DNA from: Rhizobium sp.
GTDB lineage: Bacteria > Pseudomonadota > Alphaproteobacteria > Rhizobiales > Rhizobiaceae
NCBI GenBank assembly: GCA_019739215.1
Contig: JAHHDR010000044.1
Location: 84,035 to 148,034 of the forward strand
Direction: 5' to 3'
Length of the DNA: 64,000 bases
Under the pieces are notes generated by a model. It was not told where the DNA came from, ran no database searches, and saw only the letters and a list, made by a program, of their open reading frames with translations. This document shows, piece after piece, positions 44,834 through 54,197 of the stretch. Made by a program: the position numbers and the translations under genes. Positions within the stretch are counted from its first letter, which is position 1. The number at the start of each line of letters is the position of its first letter.

Positions 44834-46103
44834 TCAGGCCAAGAACAGTCTCCGCGAACTGATGCTGGGTATTGGCCGCAATGCGCGGGCCGCGGCCCAC
44901 CCGCTGGCGATCGCCTCTGCCGAACGCAAGCATGCTGCGCTGGTTTCCATGGCCCGCGAGATCGAGGCGCGCAAGGACGATATCCTTGCGGCCAATGTGC
45001 TCGACCTGGACAGTGCTCAGGCCTCGGGCATGGCCGCCTCGTTCGTCGATCGGCTGACGCTCAATGAAGACCGCATCCGCGCCATGGCGGACGGCATCCG
45101 CGCCATCGCCGAGCTCAGGGATCCGGTCGGCGAGGTGATCGCCGAATGGGATCGCCCGAATGGCCTTCACATCGAGCGCGTCCGTACGCCGCTCGGGGTC
45201 ATCGGCGTGATCTACGAGAGCCGCCCGAACGTGACCGCCGATGCCGGGGCGCTCTGCCTCAAGGCGGGCAATGCGGTCATCCTGCGCGGCGGTTCGGATT
45301 CGCTGCACTCCTCGCAGGCCATCCACGCCTGCCTCGTCAAGGGCCTGCGCGACGCCGGCCTGCCGGAACATGCGATCCAGATGGTGCCGGTGTCCGATCG
45401 CGCCGCGGTGGGAGAACTTCTCACCGGGCTCGGCGGCACCGTCGATGTCATCGTCCCGCGCGGCGGCAAGAGCCTCGTCGCCCGCGTCCAGAGCGAGGCC
45501 CGCGTGCCAGTCTTCGCCCATTTGGAGGGCATCTGCCATATCTATGTCGATGCCACTGCCGATCTCGACATGGCGAAAGCGATCGTCGTCAATGCCAAGA
45601 TGCGGCGCACCGGCATCTGCGGCGCGGCGGAAACCCTGCTTGTCGACAGCGCCGCGATCGGCTCGCATCTCATGCCGCTGCTGAGGGCGCTCACCAATGC
45701 GGGCTGCGAAGTCCGGGCGTCGGCCACGGTCCTCAAGGTTTTTCCGGGCTTCAAGCCTGCAAGCGACGAGGACTGGTCGACGGAATATCTCGACGCGATC
45801 ATTTCTGTGGCCATCGTCGATGGCGTCGGCGGCGCGATCGCCCATATCAACACATATTCCTCGCACCATACCGAGGCGATCATCTCCGAGGATTCGGCCG
45901 CCGTGGCCCGCTTCTTCAACGAGATCGATTCCGCGATCCTGCTTCACAACGCCTCGACCCAATTCGCCGATGGCGGCGAGTTCGGCATGGGTGCCGAGAT
46001 CGGCATTGCCACCGGCAAGATGCATGCCCGGGGGCCCGTCGGCGTCGAGCAACTCACCTCATTCAAATACAGGGTCCGTGGAAACGGCCAGACAAGGCCC
46101 TAG
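44826..46103 (+). CDS. proA: gamma-glutamyl phosphate reductase
   Basis: 425 residues of the aldehyde dehydrogenase superfamily, with YESRPNVTADAGALCLKAGN near 127, IVPRGGKSL near 214 and the catalytic cysteine in RRTGICGAAETL near 268. It reduces gamma-glutamyl phosphate to glutamate semialdehyde. Confidence 0.97.
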   Translation: MLDQAKNSLRELMLGIGRNARAAAHPLAIASAERKHAALVSMAREIEARKDDILAANVLDLDSAQASGMAASFVDRLTLNEDRIRAMADGIRAIAELRDPVGEVIAEWDRPNGLHIERVRTPLGVIGVIYESRPNVTADAGALCLKAGNAVILRGGSDSLHSSQAIHACLVKGLRDAGLPEHAIQMVPVSDRAAVGELLTGLGGTVDVIVPRGGKSLVARVQSEARVPVFAHLEGICHIYVDATADLDMAKAIVVNAKMRRTGICGAAETLLVDSAAIGSHLMPLLRALTNAGCEVRASATVLKVFPGFKPASDEDWSTEYLDAIISVAIVDGVGGAIAHINTYSSHHTEAIISEDSAAVARFFNEIDSAILLHNASTQFADGGEFGMGAEIGIATGKMHARGPVGVEQLTSFKYRVRGNGQTRP

Positions 46104-46145
46104 AGCTTGTCGCCGCCGGGGAGGATCGATCGCCGCTATCTTGTC

Positions 46146-46736
46146 ATGCCGCATGTCGAGCCGGGGATGAAGGTCGGCCTGTTCGGTGGCTCGTTCAATC
46201 CGCCGCATGACGGCCACCGCCTGGTCGCCGAAATCGCGCTGCGCACGCTGGGCCTCGATCAGCTCTGGTGGATGGTGACGCCGGGTAATCCGTTGAAATC
46301 GAAGCGGGAACTGGCGCCGCTCGACGAGCGGATCGCCCGATCCGAAACCTTGTTCCCCCATCCGAAAATCCGCGTCACCGCGTTCGAGAGGGCGCTGGGC
46401 TCAAGCTACACGGCGCAGGTGCTCGCGCATGTCAAGGCGCGCAATCCGGCCGTTGACTTCGTCTGGATCATGGGCGCGGACAACCTGAGAAATTTCCATC
46501 GCTGGCAGAACTGGCAGAAGATCGCCATGACCTTCCCGATCGCGGTCATCGACAGGCCGGGGTCGACACTGTCCTTCCTGTCGTCGCAGATGGCGCGAAC
46601 TTTCGACTTCGCGCGGATCGACGAGCACGATGCCGGGCTTCTCCCCCGGATGCCGGCGCCGGTCTGGACGTTCATCCACGGGCCGCGGTCGTCGCTGAGT
46701 TCGACGGCGATCCGCAATCAGAACGGGCAGACTTGA
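46146..46736 (+). CDS. nadD: nicotinate-nucleotide adenylyltransferase
   Basis: ATG 46146 gives 196 residues. GLFGGSFNPPHDGH is the nucleotidyltransferase motif, WIMGADNLRNFHRWQNWQ and SSLSSTAIR are characteristic of NadD. It makes deamido-NAD from nicotinate mononucleotide and ATP. A TTG start at 46107 is open but less likely. ATG 46164 is an alternative. Confidence 0.93.
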   Translation: MPHVEPGMKVGLFGGSFNPPHDGHRLVAEIALRTLGLDQLWWMVTPGNPLKSKRELAPLDERIARSETLFPHPKIRVTAFERALGSSYTAQVLAHVKARNPAVDFVWIMGADNLRNFHRWQNWQKIAMTFPIAVIDRPGSTLSFLSSQMARTFDFARIDEHDAGLLPRMPAPVWTFIHGPRSSLSSTAIRNQNGQT

Positions 46737-46791
46737 ACGGCAGGCCCGCCGTCAGGCGAGCCCGCTTGTTCGTCCGGTCACGCGTCCGACT

Positions 46792-48519
46792 TCAGAGCGT
46801 GAAGTCTGACGCCTGAAAGTCGACCTTGCCGGCGACGTGGATTGTAAAATCGGCCTGGCCATCGCCATCGACGTCGCCGCTGACATAGGTCTCGCCATTC
46901 ATCTTGATGGCGCGAAGCTCGCCGGCCTGGTCGTGGAAATTGCTGTTGCCGATGAACGAGAACGCCTGGTTGCCGCCGGTATTGATCCGGGCGTCGATCC
47001 CGCTGAGGTCGATCTTGTCGCCCTGAGACCGCTTGAAGTCGAGGATCGTATCCTGGCCGGCAAGCAGGACCGTGCTGTCGTCGACGGACCGGAACACGAA
47101 GATGTCGGCCGCGCCCCCGCCCTTCAATTGATCGGCGCCTGCGCCGCCCTGCACCAGATCCTTGCCCCCTCCGCCCTTGAGGACGTCGTCGCCCGCTCCG
47201 CCACGAAGCTGGTCATCACCGCCGGAGCCGAAGAGCGTGTCATTGCCTTCATTGCCGAAGAACTTGTCGTTGGCCATCCGCCCCGTCAGGCGATCGTCAC
47301 CCTCATAGCCCTTGATCGTCGCACCATCTTCGCGGCTGACATAGTTGTCGTTTCCGCTGGTCCCGTCGATCTGGTTTTCCCGCGGGTCGAACATCTGGTA
47401 GTTCAGTGTCGTGAGGTTGGTCGCATCGCCGGTTTCGCTGGAAAAGGCCAGCAGAACCCGCCCGTCGGCGAGCGTGGTGATGTTCATGTCGAACAGGCCC
47501 TGATCGCCGGGCTTGTCGAGATGAACGATGTCGCCGACGGCTGTTCCTCCGGAATCGAACCGCTGCAGGTAGATATCGAGTTCGGGGGACCCATCGCTCT
47601 CCACGCCGTCGATATCCGACCAGGCGACCATGAAACCGCCGTCATTGAGCGCCGTGATTTTGGGTATGAAGCCACCCAGCGTATTGGGTATCACCATGGG
47701 CCCGGCAACGGCCGTCCCGTTGCCTATGTACTGCCGGAAGGCGATACCATCTGCCTGCTGCCACGCGACGACAAAACTGCCGCCCTGGAGCTGGATGACG
47801 TCCGGAAAGGCGGCGTCGTTGCCGCTGACGACAAGATCGCCCGACACGTTGGTGCCGTCAGGCATGTAGACCTTCATGCGGATGTCGCGCGAACTGTCGG
47901 TCGGATTGTAGCTCTCATAGGCAATGGCGACGAACCCGGTGTGGAGCGAAGCCAATGCCGGGTTCTGTTCGGTGCGGGTCGCCGATGAGTCGATGAAAAT
48001 CTGGTTGCTCGCCTGCTGACCGATACTGTCGGTGAAGCGCATGACCATGTAGGACGTGCCGGCGAAATTGTAGTCGTAGACGATCGCGCCGCCTCCGGGG
48101 CCCGTCGATGTCGGCGGTCGTGCGACAGCGTCGAGCAGGACTTCGCTATAGGGGGAAGCTTCCGTTCCGTATGGCGATCCTGTTGCCGAAAAGTCGCTGG
48201 CCGGGCTCACCCAGTAGACGTCATGGTCGATGGGAGACGCGCCATCATCAAGATCGTAGTTGATGACCACTCGGCCGTCGGTCTGCTGAAAGACGATGGG
48301 CGTGGCGAGTGGCCGGGTTTCGTTGCCCGAAAGTGTCTGCAGGAAATTGCCGCCGGTGAACGAGCCGAGTTCACTGAGATGGCGTGCAAAGATCTCGTTG
48401 TCGGATTCCCAGGTCATGACGAATGTTCCGTCATCGAGGGCGGCGACCCGAACGCCGAAGGCGAGAAAGTCGTTGGAAATGGTGACTTCCTGGCCCCAAT
48501 AGGTGGGAGTGGTGGTCAT
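46792..48519 (-). CDS. RTX-type exoprotein with N-terminal beta-propeller-like region
   Basis: ATG 48519 gives 575 residues. The first ~380 residues consist of repeats of the type VAALDDGTFVMTWESDN, ALNDGGFMVAWSD, TTLADGRVLLAFSS, as in beta-propeller regions of rhizobial exoproteins. RTX repeats follow (GNEGNDTLFGSGGDDQLRGG, AGDDVLKGGGG) and the end is VDFQASDFTL. No Sec signal. It is a likely type I secretion substrate. It sits directly after nadD, where ribosome-silencing and rlmH genes are usual in rhizobia. Confidence 0.88.
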   Translation of the reverse strand: MTTTPTYWGQEVTISNDFLAFGVRVAALDDGTFVMTWESDNEIFARHLSELGSFTGGNFLQTLSGNETRPLATPIVFQQTDGRVVINYDLDDGASPIDHDVYWVSPASDFSATGSPYGTEASPYSEVLLDAVARPPTSTGPGGGAIVYDYNFAGTSYMVMRFTDSIGQQASNQIFIDSSATRTEQNPALASLHTGFVAIAYESYNPTDSSRDIRMKVYMPDGTNVSGDLVVSGNDAAFPDVIQLQGGSFVVAWQQADGIAFRQYIGNGTAVAGPMVIPNTLGGFIPKITALNDGGFMVAWSDIDGVESDGSPELDIYLQRFDSGGTAVGDIVHLDKPGDQGLFDMNITTLADGRVLLAFSSETGDATNLTTLNYQMFDPRENQIDGTSGNDNYVSREDGATIKGYEGDDRLTGRMANDKFFGNEGNDTLFGSGGDDQLRGGAGDDVLKGGGGKDLVQGGAGADQLKGGGAADIFVFRSVDDSTVLLAGQDTILDFKRSQGDKIDLSGIDARINTGGNQAFSFIGNSNFHDQAGELRAIKMNGETYVSGDVDGDGQADFTIHVAGKVDFQASDFTL

Positions 48520-48688
48520 GATGCGTAGTCCTTCTTCTGCTGAATGATGGAACTGCACTGACTGGTGGAGAAGTCACGGCTGGGCGTGGAGGAATATTCA
48601 AACTTTAGCACAAACTAATTTGACTGGCCATGCCAGCCAGCGATCGGAATCCGTGGGGTCAAGGAGTGTTTGCGAGTGCGAGACGGGA

Positions 48689-48883
48689 TCAATCCTCGAT
48701 CCGCCTCGCCTCCGACTCGAGCATGATCGGCACGCCATCCTTGATCGGATAGGCGAGGCGGGCTTTCTCGGAGATCAGTTCGTTGCTCTCGCGATCATAG
48801 GCGAGGCGACCTTTCGTCACCGGGCAGACCAGCAGTTCCAGCATCTTGGGGTCAGGTCGGGAGATGTCCGGGTCCACTGCCAT
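48689..48883 (-). CDS. Trm112 family protein
   Basis: 64 residues: LELLVCPVTKGRLAYDRESN and YPIKDGVPIML, the Trm112/YcaR pattern with CPVT but no second cysteine pair. Such proteins activate methyltransferases in eukaryotes and archaea; the bacterial role is unclear. It lies 1 bp after the LON gene. Confidence 0.9.
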   Translation of the reverse strand: MAVDPDISRPDPKMLELLVCPVTKGRLAYDRESNELISEKARLAYPIKDGVPIMLESEARRIED

Positions 48884-48884
48884 C

Positions 48885-49559
48885 TCACTGCAAGGTTCTG
48901 GCCGTGTCGCTGAAAGCGCGCGCCAGCACGATCTCGGTCATGGCGACAAGCGTCTCGGCCCGGGTCTTGAGATCCAGGGTTTCGAGCAGGGCCTGCTTTT
49001 CGCGCGCACCGAATGGCGCCATCATCGAGAGTGAATTGACCAGCGTTCGATTGCTCGTCTTGCCGATCGCCTCCCAGTCGACATCCAGCTTGTTGGCGTC
49101 GAGATAGGCGCGGAAGGCGCGGAGCAGTTCGGCGCGGTTGACCGCTGGGTCATCCTCCGGTTCGTGCAGGTCGGAAATGAAGGGGGCGATCCGGGCCCTG
49201 CGATAGGGCAAGGTTCCCGGCAGTTCCTCGATAAAGCGGAAGCGACAGACGCCGGCGAGATCAATGACATACCGACCGTCGCCTGTCTCCCCGAAGGTGG
49301 TGATGCGCCCGATCGTGCCCACTTTGCAGAGGTCGGGATTGCCCACCGGACTTTCCTCGCTCTCGGACAGATCCGGCTGGATGACGCCGATCAGCCGGTT
49401 GCTCTTCAGCGTATCGTCGACCAGCGCCAGATAGCGGGGCTCGAAGACGTTGAGCGGCAGATGGCCGCCCGATAGCAGCAGCACGCCGGACAGCGGAAAC
49501 ACGGCAATCGTGTCCGGCAGATCACTCTCGGTCAAGTATCGCGCATTCCCCACCTGCAT
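48885..49559 (-). CDS. LON peptidase substrate-binding domain protein
   Basis: ATG 49559 (MQVGNARYLTESDLPDTIAV) gives 224 residues that match the stand-alone LON N-terminal domain: FPLSGVLLLSGGHLPLNVFE, RYLALVDDTLKSNRLIGVIQ, KVGTIGRITTFGETGDGRYV. There is no ATPase or protease domain. Role unknown, perhaps substrate binding. It forms an operon with the upstream thioredoxin and downstream Trm112 genes, a usual rhizobial cluster. Confidence 0.9.
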   Translation of the reverse strand: MQVGNARYLTESDLPDTIAVFPLSGVLLLSGGHLPLNVFEPRYLALVDDTLKSNRLIGVIQPDLSESEESPVGNPDLCKVGTIGRITTFGETGDGRYVIDLAGVCRFRFIEELPGTLPYRRARIAPFISDLHEPEDDPAVNRAELLRAFRAYLDANKLDVDWEAIGKTSNRTLVNSLSMMAPFGAREKQALLETLDLKTRAETLVAMTEIVLARAFSDTARTLQ

Positions 49560-49599
49560 CAGATATGTCTCCGCTTGCGTGAACGCTTTGCCGTTTGCC

Positions 49600-50544
49600 T
49601 TACGAGAACAGGATTGCCGACATCTTGCGCCGCGCGGCGACGCTTGCAGGATCCTTGAACCCCCAAACGTCCAGGAATTGCAGAAGTTGCCTGCGGGCGC
49701 CGTCATCGTCCCAGGTCCGGTCCTTCTTCATGATCTGGATCAGATGATCGGTCGCAGCCTCGCGGTCGCCCTCGACGTTGAGGATCTTGGCGAGATTGAC
49801 CCGCGCCTCGTGATTGTCGGGGTTGATCGCCAGATCCTGCTCGAGCGCACGCGGATCGCCCAGCTTGCGGGCCTCCTCGATCTGGGCGACCCTGGCGACC
49901 AGCGCGACCACTGCGGCATCCTTGGCCTGCTCGGGCGGCAGCGAGGACAGCAGATCGCGCGCGCGCTCCCACTGGCCGACAGCAATCATGCATTCCGCCA
50001 TGCCCGCCATTGCCACGATGTTTTCAGGATCGGCCTGCAGCACGGCGCCAAATATGTCGGCTGCGGTGTTGACGTCACCGGCATCCAGCGCCGTCCGGGC
50101 ATCGGTGAGCGCGGCCTCGATCTCGAGTTCTGCTTCATCCACGAGAGGACCGGCGATCTTGTCGATGAAGGCGCGGACCTGGCTTTCGGGCACGGCGCCC
50201 ATGAAGCCATCGACCGGGCGTCCGCCAACGAAGGCGATGACGGCGGGAATCGACTGGATGCCGAGCTGGCCCGGGATCGAAGGGTGATCGTCGATGTTGA
50301 GCTTGACCAGCTTGACCCGGCCGTTGCCCTCGGTGACAACCCGCTCGATGATCGGCTGCAACTGTTTGCAGGGGCCGCACCAGGGTGCCCAGAAGTCGAC
50401 CAGAACCGGCTGATGACGCGACTCTTCCAGCACATCACGCTGGAAATTCGCTGTCGATGTGTCTTTCACAAGGCCCGATGCGTCACCGTTGCCCGGTTTC
50501 GCGGACGGCTGGCCGCCGAACATCGCATCAAGGGAATTGGCCAT
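49600..50544 (-). CDS. thioredoxin with TPR tail (YbbN/CnoX type)
   Basis: 314 residues: thioredoxin domain with WAPWCGPCK near residue 52 (intact CGPC, unlike E. coli CnoX with SxxC) and cis-proline SIPAVIAF, then helical TPR-like repeats from ~140 (ARTALDAGDVNTAADIFGAV). Proteins of this type act as chaperone-thioredoxin hybrids. Confidence 0.93.
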   Translation of the reverse strand: MANSLDAMFGGQPSAKPGNGDASGLVKDTSTANFQRDVLEESRHQPVLVDFWAPWCGPCKQLQPIIERVVTEGNGRVKLVKLNIDDHPSIPGQLGIQSIPAVIAFVGGRPVDGFMGAVPESQVRAFIDKIAGPLVDEAELEIEAALTDARTALDAGDVNTAADIFGAVLQADPENIVAMAGMAECMIAVGQWERARDLLSSLPPEQAKDAAVVALVARVAQIEEARKLGDPRALEQDLAINPDNHEARVNLAKILNVEGDREAATDHLIQIMKKDRTWDDDGARRQLLQFLDVWGFKDPASVAARRKMSAILFS

Positions 50545-50605
50545 AGAGATTTCTCCGAATTGTCTTTACGCTCCCGGGAGCCCCGTTTGCGCAGAATGTC
50601 GTATG

Positions 50606-51115
50606 TCAGGCGGTCACTTTCAAGACGTGGGCGGTATGCCCGGTGGCCTCGACGAAGCGGATGAGGTCGCCGCTCGAAATCGATGTCGTGGCGTCGTTGG
50701 ACAACGGATGGCAGTTGACGATGTCATTCTTCATCAGATCGGCGTCGAGCACAATGGTGACGTTCTGGCCCGTGTCGTTGATGATGCCGAAGGCGGTGAC
50801 CGCGCCGGGGATCACGCCCAGATACTCCATGAGTTTCTCGGGCTTGCCGAAGGAGAATTTCGAGGCGCCGCCGACGATCTGGTGCACGGTCTTGAGATCG
50901 ACGGTCGCATGCTCATCGACGGTCAGCAGGAAATACTGGTCCTTCTTGTCCTTAAGGAACAGATTCTTCGTGTGGCCGCCTGGAATCTCGTCGCGCAGCG
51001 ATTCCGATTCCGCCACGGTAAAGACCGGCGGATGATGTTTCGTCTTGTGTGCGATACCTAGGGAGTCGAGGAATTCGAACAGTTCCGCCGGTGTCCTTGT
51101 CGCATTCTCACCCAT
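50606..51115 (-). CDS. prolyl-tRNA deacylase (YbaK/ProX family)
   Basis: ATG 51115 gives 169 residues with HHPPVFTVAESESLRDEIPG, HTKNLFLKDKKDQYFLLTVD (KNLFL motif) and VTAFGIINDTGQNVTIVLD, the ProX signature. It hydrolyses Ala-tRNA-Pro in trans. An upstream start at 51220 has poor composition. Confidence 0.92.
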   Translation of the reverse strand: MGENATRTPAELFEFLDSLGIAHKTKHHPPVFTVAESESLRDEIPGGHTKNLFLKDKKDQYFLLTVDEHATVDLKTVHQIVGGASKFSFGKPEKLMEYLGVIPGAVTAFGIINDTGQNVTIVLDADLMKNDIVNCHPLSNDATTSISSGDLIRFVEATGHTAHVLKVTA

Positions 51116-51366
51116 CGTCGATCCATCTCCAGCCAAAAGGGAAATTGTGCCCCTGATAGTACGGTTCCCGACAGCCCGCAATGGTGCACCGGCGTCGGTC
51201 TGCGCCAGTTTGTCTTTCAATTTCAGATGGCTAGGACGCTCTCGGAAAATTTCTCAGCCAAAATGTCATTTCCCTGTTGCATTTCAAAATGCCTTGGGCC
51301 ATATAGCCCCCGTCGCCGCAAGGCGGTATCGCGGTCCAGCGATCTACCACGGGCCAGCGATTGTGA
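51116..51366. other. intergenic region upstream of tRNA-Gly
   Basis: 251 bp holding promoters of the divergent ProX and tRNA genes. No other feature recognised. Confidence 0.5.
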
Positions 51367-51441
<75 letters not shown>

Positions 51442-51456
51442 GTTTCCAAGATTTTG

Positions 51457-51484
51457 AAAGCCTCGGTTTTTGCCGAGGCTTTTT
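51457..51484 (+). terminator. rho-independent terminator after tRNA-Gly
   Basis: AAAGCCTCGG, loop TTTTTG, CCGAGGCTTTTT: 10-bp stem and T-run. Confidence 0.85.
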
Positions 51485-51521
51485 GCATTTCCGGGTTGGT
51501 ATGGCCTCGGCTCCGCGCGGC

Positions 51522-53405
51522 TCAAGCCTGTCGTCCTGCGGTGTCGGGGACTGCGCTTCCGCGTGCCTGGACCTGCCGCAGGTGTTCTTCCGCCTCGGTT
51601 GCCTCGCGCTGTCGATTCCACATCAAGGCATAGAGGCCGCCGCGCTCGAGAAGGGCCTGGTGCCTGCCGCGTTCGGCGATGATGCCATCCTTTAATACGA
51701 TGATCTCGTCGGCATTGACCACGGTCGAGAGGCGGTGGGCGATGACCAGCGTGGTGCGGTTCTTCGAGACTTCGTCCAGTGCCGTCTGGATTTCCTGCTC
51801 GGTGCGGGTGTCGAGTGCCGACGTTGCCTCGTCCAGAATCAGGATCGGCGGGGATTTCAGGATGGTGCGGGCGATGGCGACGCGCTGCTTCTCTCCGCCG
51901 GAGAGTTTCAGGCCGCGCTCGCCGACGGTCGAGTCGTAGCCGTCGGGCAGGCTGCGGATGAAGCTGTCCACCTGGGCGATGCGGGCGGCGGCTTCGACCT
52001 CCTCCTGTGTCGCGCCCGGTCGGCCATAGCGGATGTTGTAGGCAATCGTGTCGTTGAACAGGACCGTGTCTTGCGGCACCATGCCGATGGCTGACCGCAG
52101 TGAATGCTGGGTGACGGCACGGACATCCTGGCCGTCGATGGTGATGGCGCCCTGCTGGATATCGTAGAAGCGGTAGAGCAGGCGGGAGATGGTGGACTTG
52201 CCGGCGCCGGAGGGGCCGACGACGGCGACGGTGTGGCCGGCGGGCACGTCAAAACTGATGCCCCTGAGGATCGGTCGTTTCGGGTCATAGGCGAAGTGGA
52301 CATCCCTGAAGGCGATCGCGGCCGAGGCGACCACGAGGTCGCGAGCACCGGGCGCGTCGGTGATTTCCGCATCCATGTCGAGGAGGTCGAACATCTGCTC
52401 TATGTTGGCCAGACCCTGGCGGACCTCACTATAGATGAAGCCGACGACGGCGAGGGGCGCCGAGAGTTGCATCAGCAACACGTTGATGAAGACGAAGTCG
52501 CCGACGGTCTGGGTGCCTGATCGAATCGCCAGTGCCGACATGGCCATCATCGTCATCATGCCGAGGCTGAAGATCACGACCTGGCCGAAATTGAGCAGGC
52601 CTTGCGAGGTCCAGACCTTGGTCGCGGATTTCTCGTAGGCTGCCATCGACTGGTCGAAGCGCTGCGCCTCCATCTCCTCGTTGCCAAAATACTTGACGGT
52701 CTCGAAGTTGAGGAGCGAGTCGATGGCCTTCGAGTTGGCCTCGGCATCGGATGCGTTCATGCTGCGGCGGATGTCGATGCGCCAGTTGCTGGCGCGGATG
52801 GTGAACCAGACATAGGCGGCAATGGTCAGCGCGGCCACGAGGAGATAGCTCGGCCCGTAAGTCCAGGCGAGGATCGCGGCGGTCATGGCGAACTCGAGGA
52901 TGGTGGGGATGGTGTTGAGGATCACGAAGCGGACGATCGACTCGATGCCCTTGGTACCGCGTTCGATGACGCGGGTGAGGCCGCCGGTGCGGCGCTCGAG
53001 ATGGAAGCGAAGCGACAGCCTGTGCAGGTGCCGAAAGGTCTTGAGCGAAAGCTGGCGCACGGCATGCTGGCCGACGCTGGCGAACAGCGTGTCGCGCAAC
53101 TGGTTGAAGCCGGCCTGGATGATGCGGGCGATGTTGTAGGCGGCAACAAGCGTTAGCACGGCCACGGCGAAGGCGGCCATGCCCGCGGTGGCGTCGAACT
53201 TCCCCGTCAAGGCATCGGTCGACCATTTGAAGAAGTAGGGGACGGTGAGAAGGACGATCTTGGACAGGACCAGGAAGACCGTCGCCCAGAGCACGCGCAG
53301 TTTCAGGTCCGTCCGCCCCGTCGGCCACATATAGGGCCACAGATTGCGGATCGTCCCGAGGATGAGGCCGGACTCCGCCGATACCGTCTTTCTCTGCGCT
53401 GCCAT
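51522..53405 (-). CDS. Atm1-type ABC exporter
   Basis: 627 residues: N-terminal six-helix transmembrane domain, then an ATPase with GPSGAGKST (Walker A), LSGGEKQRVAIAR (signature), ILILDEATSALD (Walker B) and the H-loop (VIAHRLSTV). SLRFHLERRTGGLTRVIERG and LNFETVKYFGNEEME are typical of mitochondrial Atm1 and bacterial HmtA/NaAtm1, which export glutathione-linked metal or persulfide species. Substrate inferred from family only. Confidence 0.93.
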   Translation of the reverse strand: MAAQRKTVSAESGLILGTIRNLWPYMWPTGRTDLKLRVLWATVFLVLSKIVLLTVPYFFKWSTDALTGKFDATAGMAAFAVAVLTLVAAYNIARIIQAGFNQLRDTLFASVGQHAVRQLSLKTFRHLHRLSLRFHLERRTGGLTRVIERGTKGIESIVRFVILNTIPTILEFAMTAAILAWTYGPSYLLVAALTIAAYVWFTIRASNWRIDIRRSMNASDAEANSKAIDSLLNFETVKYFGNEEMEAQRFDQSMAAYEKSATKVWTSQGLLNFGQVVIFSLGMMTMMAMSALAIRSGTQTVGDFVFINVLLMQLSAPLAVVGFIYSEVRQGLANIEQMFDLLDMDAEITDAPGARDLVVASAAIAFRDVHFAYDPKRPILRGISFDVPAGHTVAVVGPSGAGKSTISRLLYRFYDIQQGAITIDGQDVRAVTQHSLRSAIGMVPQDTVLFNDTIAYNIRYGRPGATQEEVEAAARIAQVDSFIRSLPDGYDSTVGERGLKLSGGEKQRVAIARTILKSPPILILDEATSALDTRTEQEIQTALDEVSKNRTTLVIAHRLSTVVNADEIIVLKDGIIAERGRHQALLERGGLYALMWNRQREATEAEEHLRQVQARGSAVPDTAGRQA

Positions 53406-53588
53406 GACAAGCTCCCGTCGCCCGGAAAGCGCGACACAGGGATGGGATACGGTTTCTGGTGGACTTGCGCAATCGCGGCCCGATCGTGGCGGACTTAATG
53501 ATGCCTAATTGTTGATCAATTTTCATTTTGGCTACCGGATAGGCAAAAATGCTTGATTCCGGGCCCGGCTTGAACCATTCATACTGCA

Positions 53589-54179
53589 ATGCAGCGAAAA
53601 ACACTTTCGATCCTTGTCATCGACGAAAACGCGATCCGCGCCTCGATCATTGAGGAAGGACTGCGCGAGGCGGGGCATACGAAAGTCACCGTCATCCACG
53701 AGGTGCAGGGTGTGGCCCGTATCATCGAGACGACCGAGCCCGACGTCATCGTCATCGATCTGGAAAATCCGAACCGCGACATGCTGGAGCATCTCTTCCA
53801 GTTGACGCGCACGATCGCGCGGCCGATCGCGATGTTTGTCGACCGTTCGGACACGGCGTCGATCGAGGCGGCGGTCGAGGCGGGCGTATCGGCCTATGTG
53901 GTCGACGGACTGAAGAAGGAGCGGGTCAAGCCGATCCTTGATATGGCGGTCAGCCGGTTCAACGCCTTCAGCAAGCTCAGGCTTGAACTGGCGGAGGCGA
54001 AATCGGCGCTGGAAGAGCGCAAGACGATCGAGCGCGCCAAGGGAATCCTGATGAAGATGCGGGGCCTGTCGGAGGAGGAAGCGTTCGCGCTTCTGCGCCA
54101 GACGGCCATGAACGAGAAGAAGAAGATGTCCGAAATCGCGCAGAGTGTCGTCACGGCGGCCGGCCTGTTGATGCGCTGA
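53589..54179 (+). CDS. nasT: ANTAR-domain antiterminator NasT
   Basis: 196 residues: a receiver-like N-terminal domain (LSILVIDENAIRASIIEEGL, VIVIDLENPNRD) and a C-terminal ANTAR domain (ERKTIERAKGILMKMRGLSE, EEAFALLRQTAMNEKKKMSE). NasT binds tandem stem-loops in nas leader RNA and blocks termination; NasS holds it inactive without nitrate. It is 18 bp upstream of nasS. Confidence 0.94.
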   Translation: MQRKTLSILVIDENAIRASIIEEGLREAGHTKVTVIHEVQGVARIIETTEPDVIVIDLENPNRDMLEHLFQLTRTIARPIAMFVDRSDTASIEAAVEAGVSAYVVDGLKKERVKPILDMAVSRFNAFSKLRLELAEAKSALEERKTIERAKGILMKMRGLSEEEAFALLRQTAMNEKKKMSEIAQSVVTAAGLLMR

Positions 54180-54197
54180 GAGGACAGGGTGGGTCAG

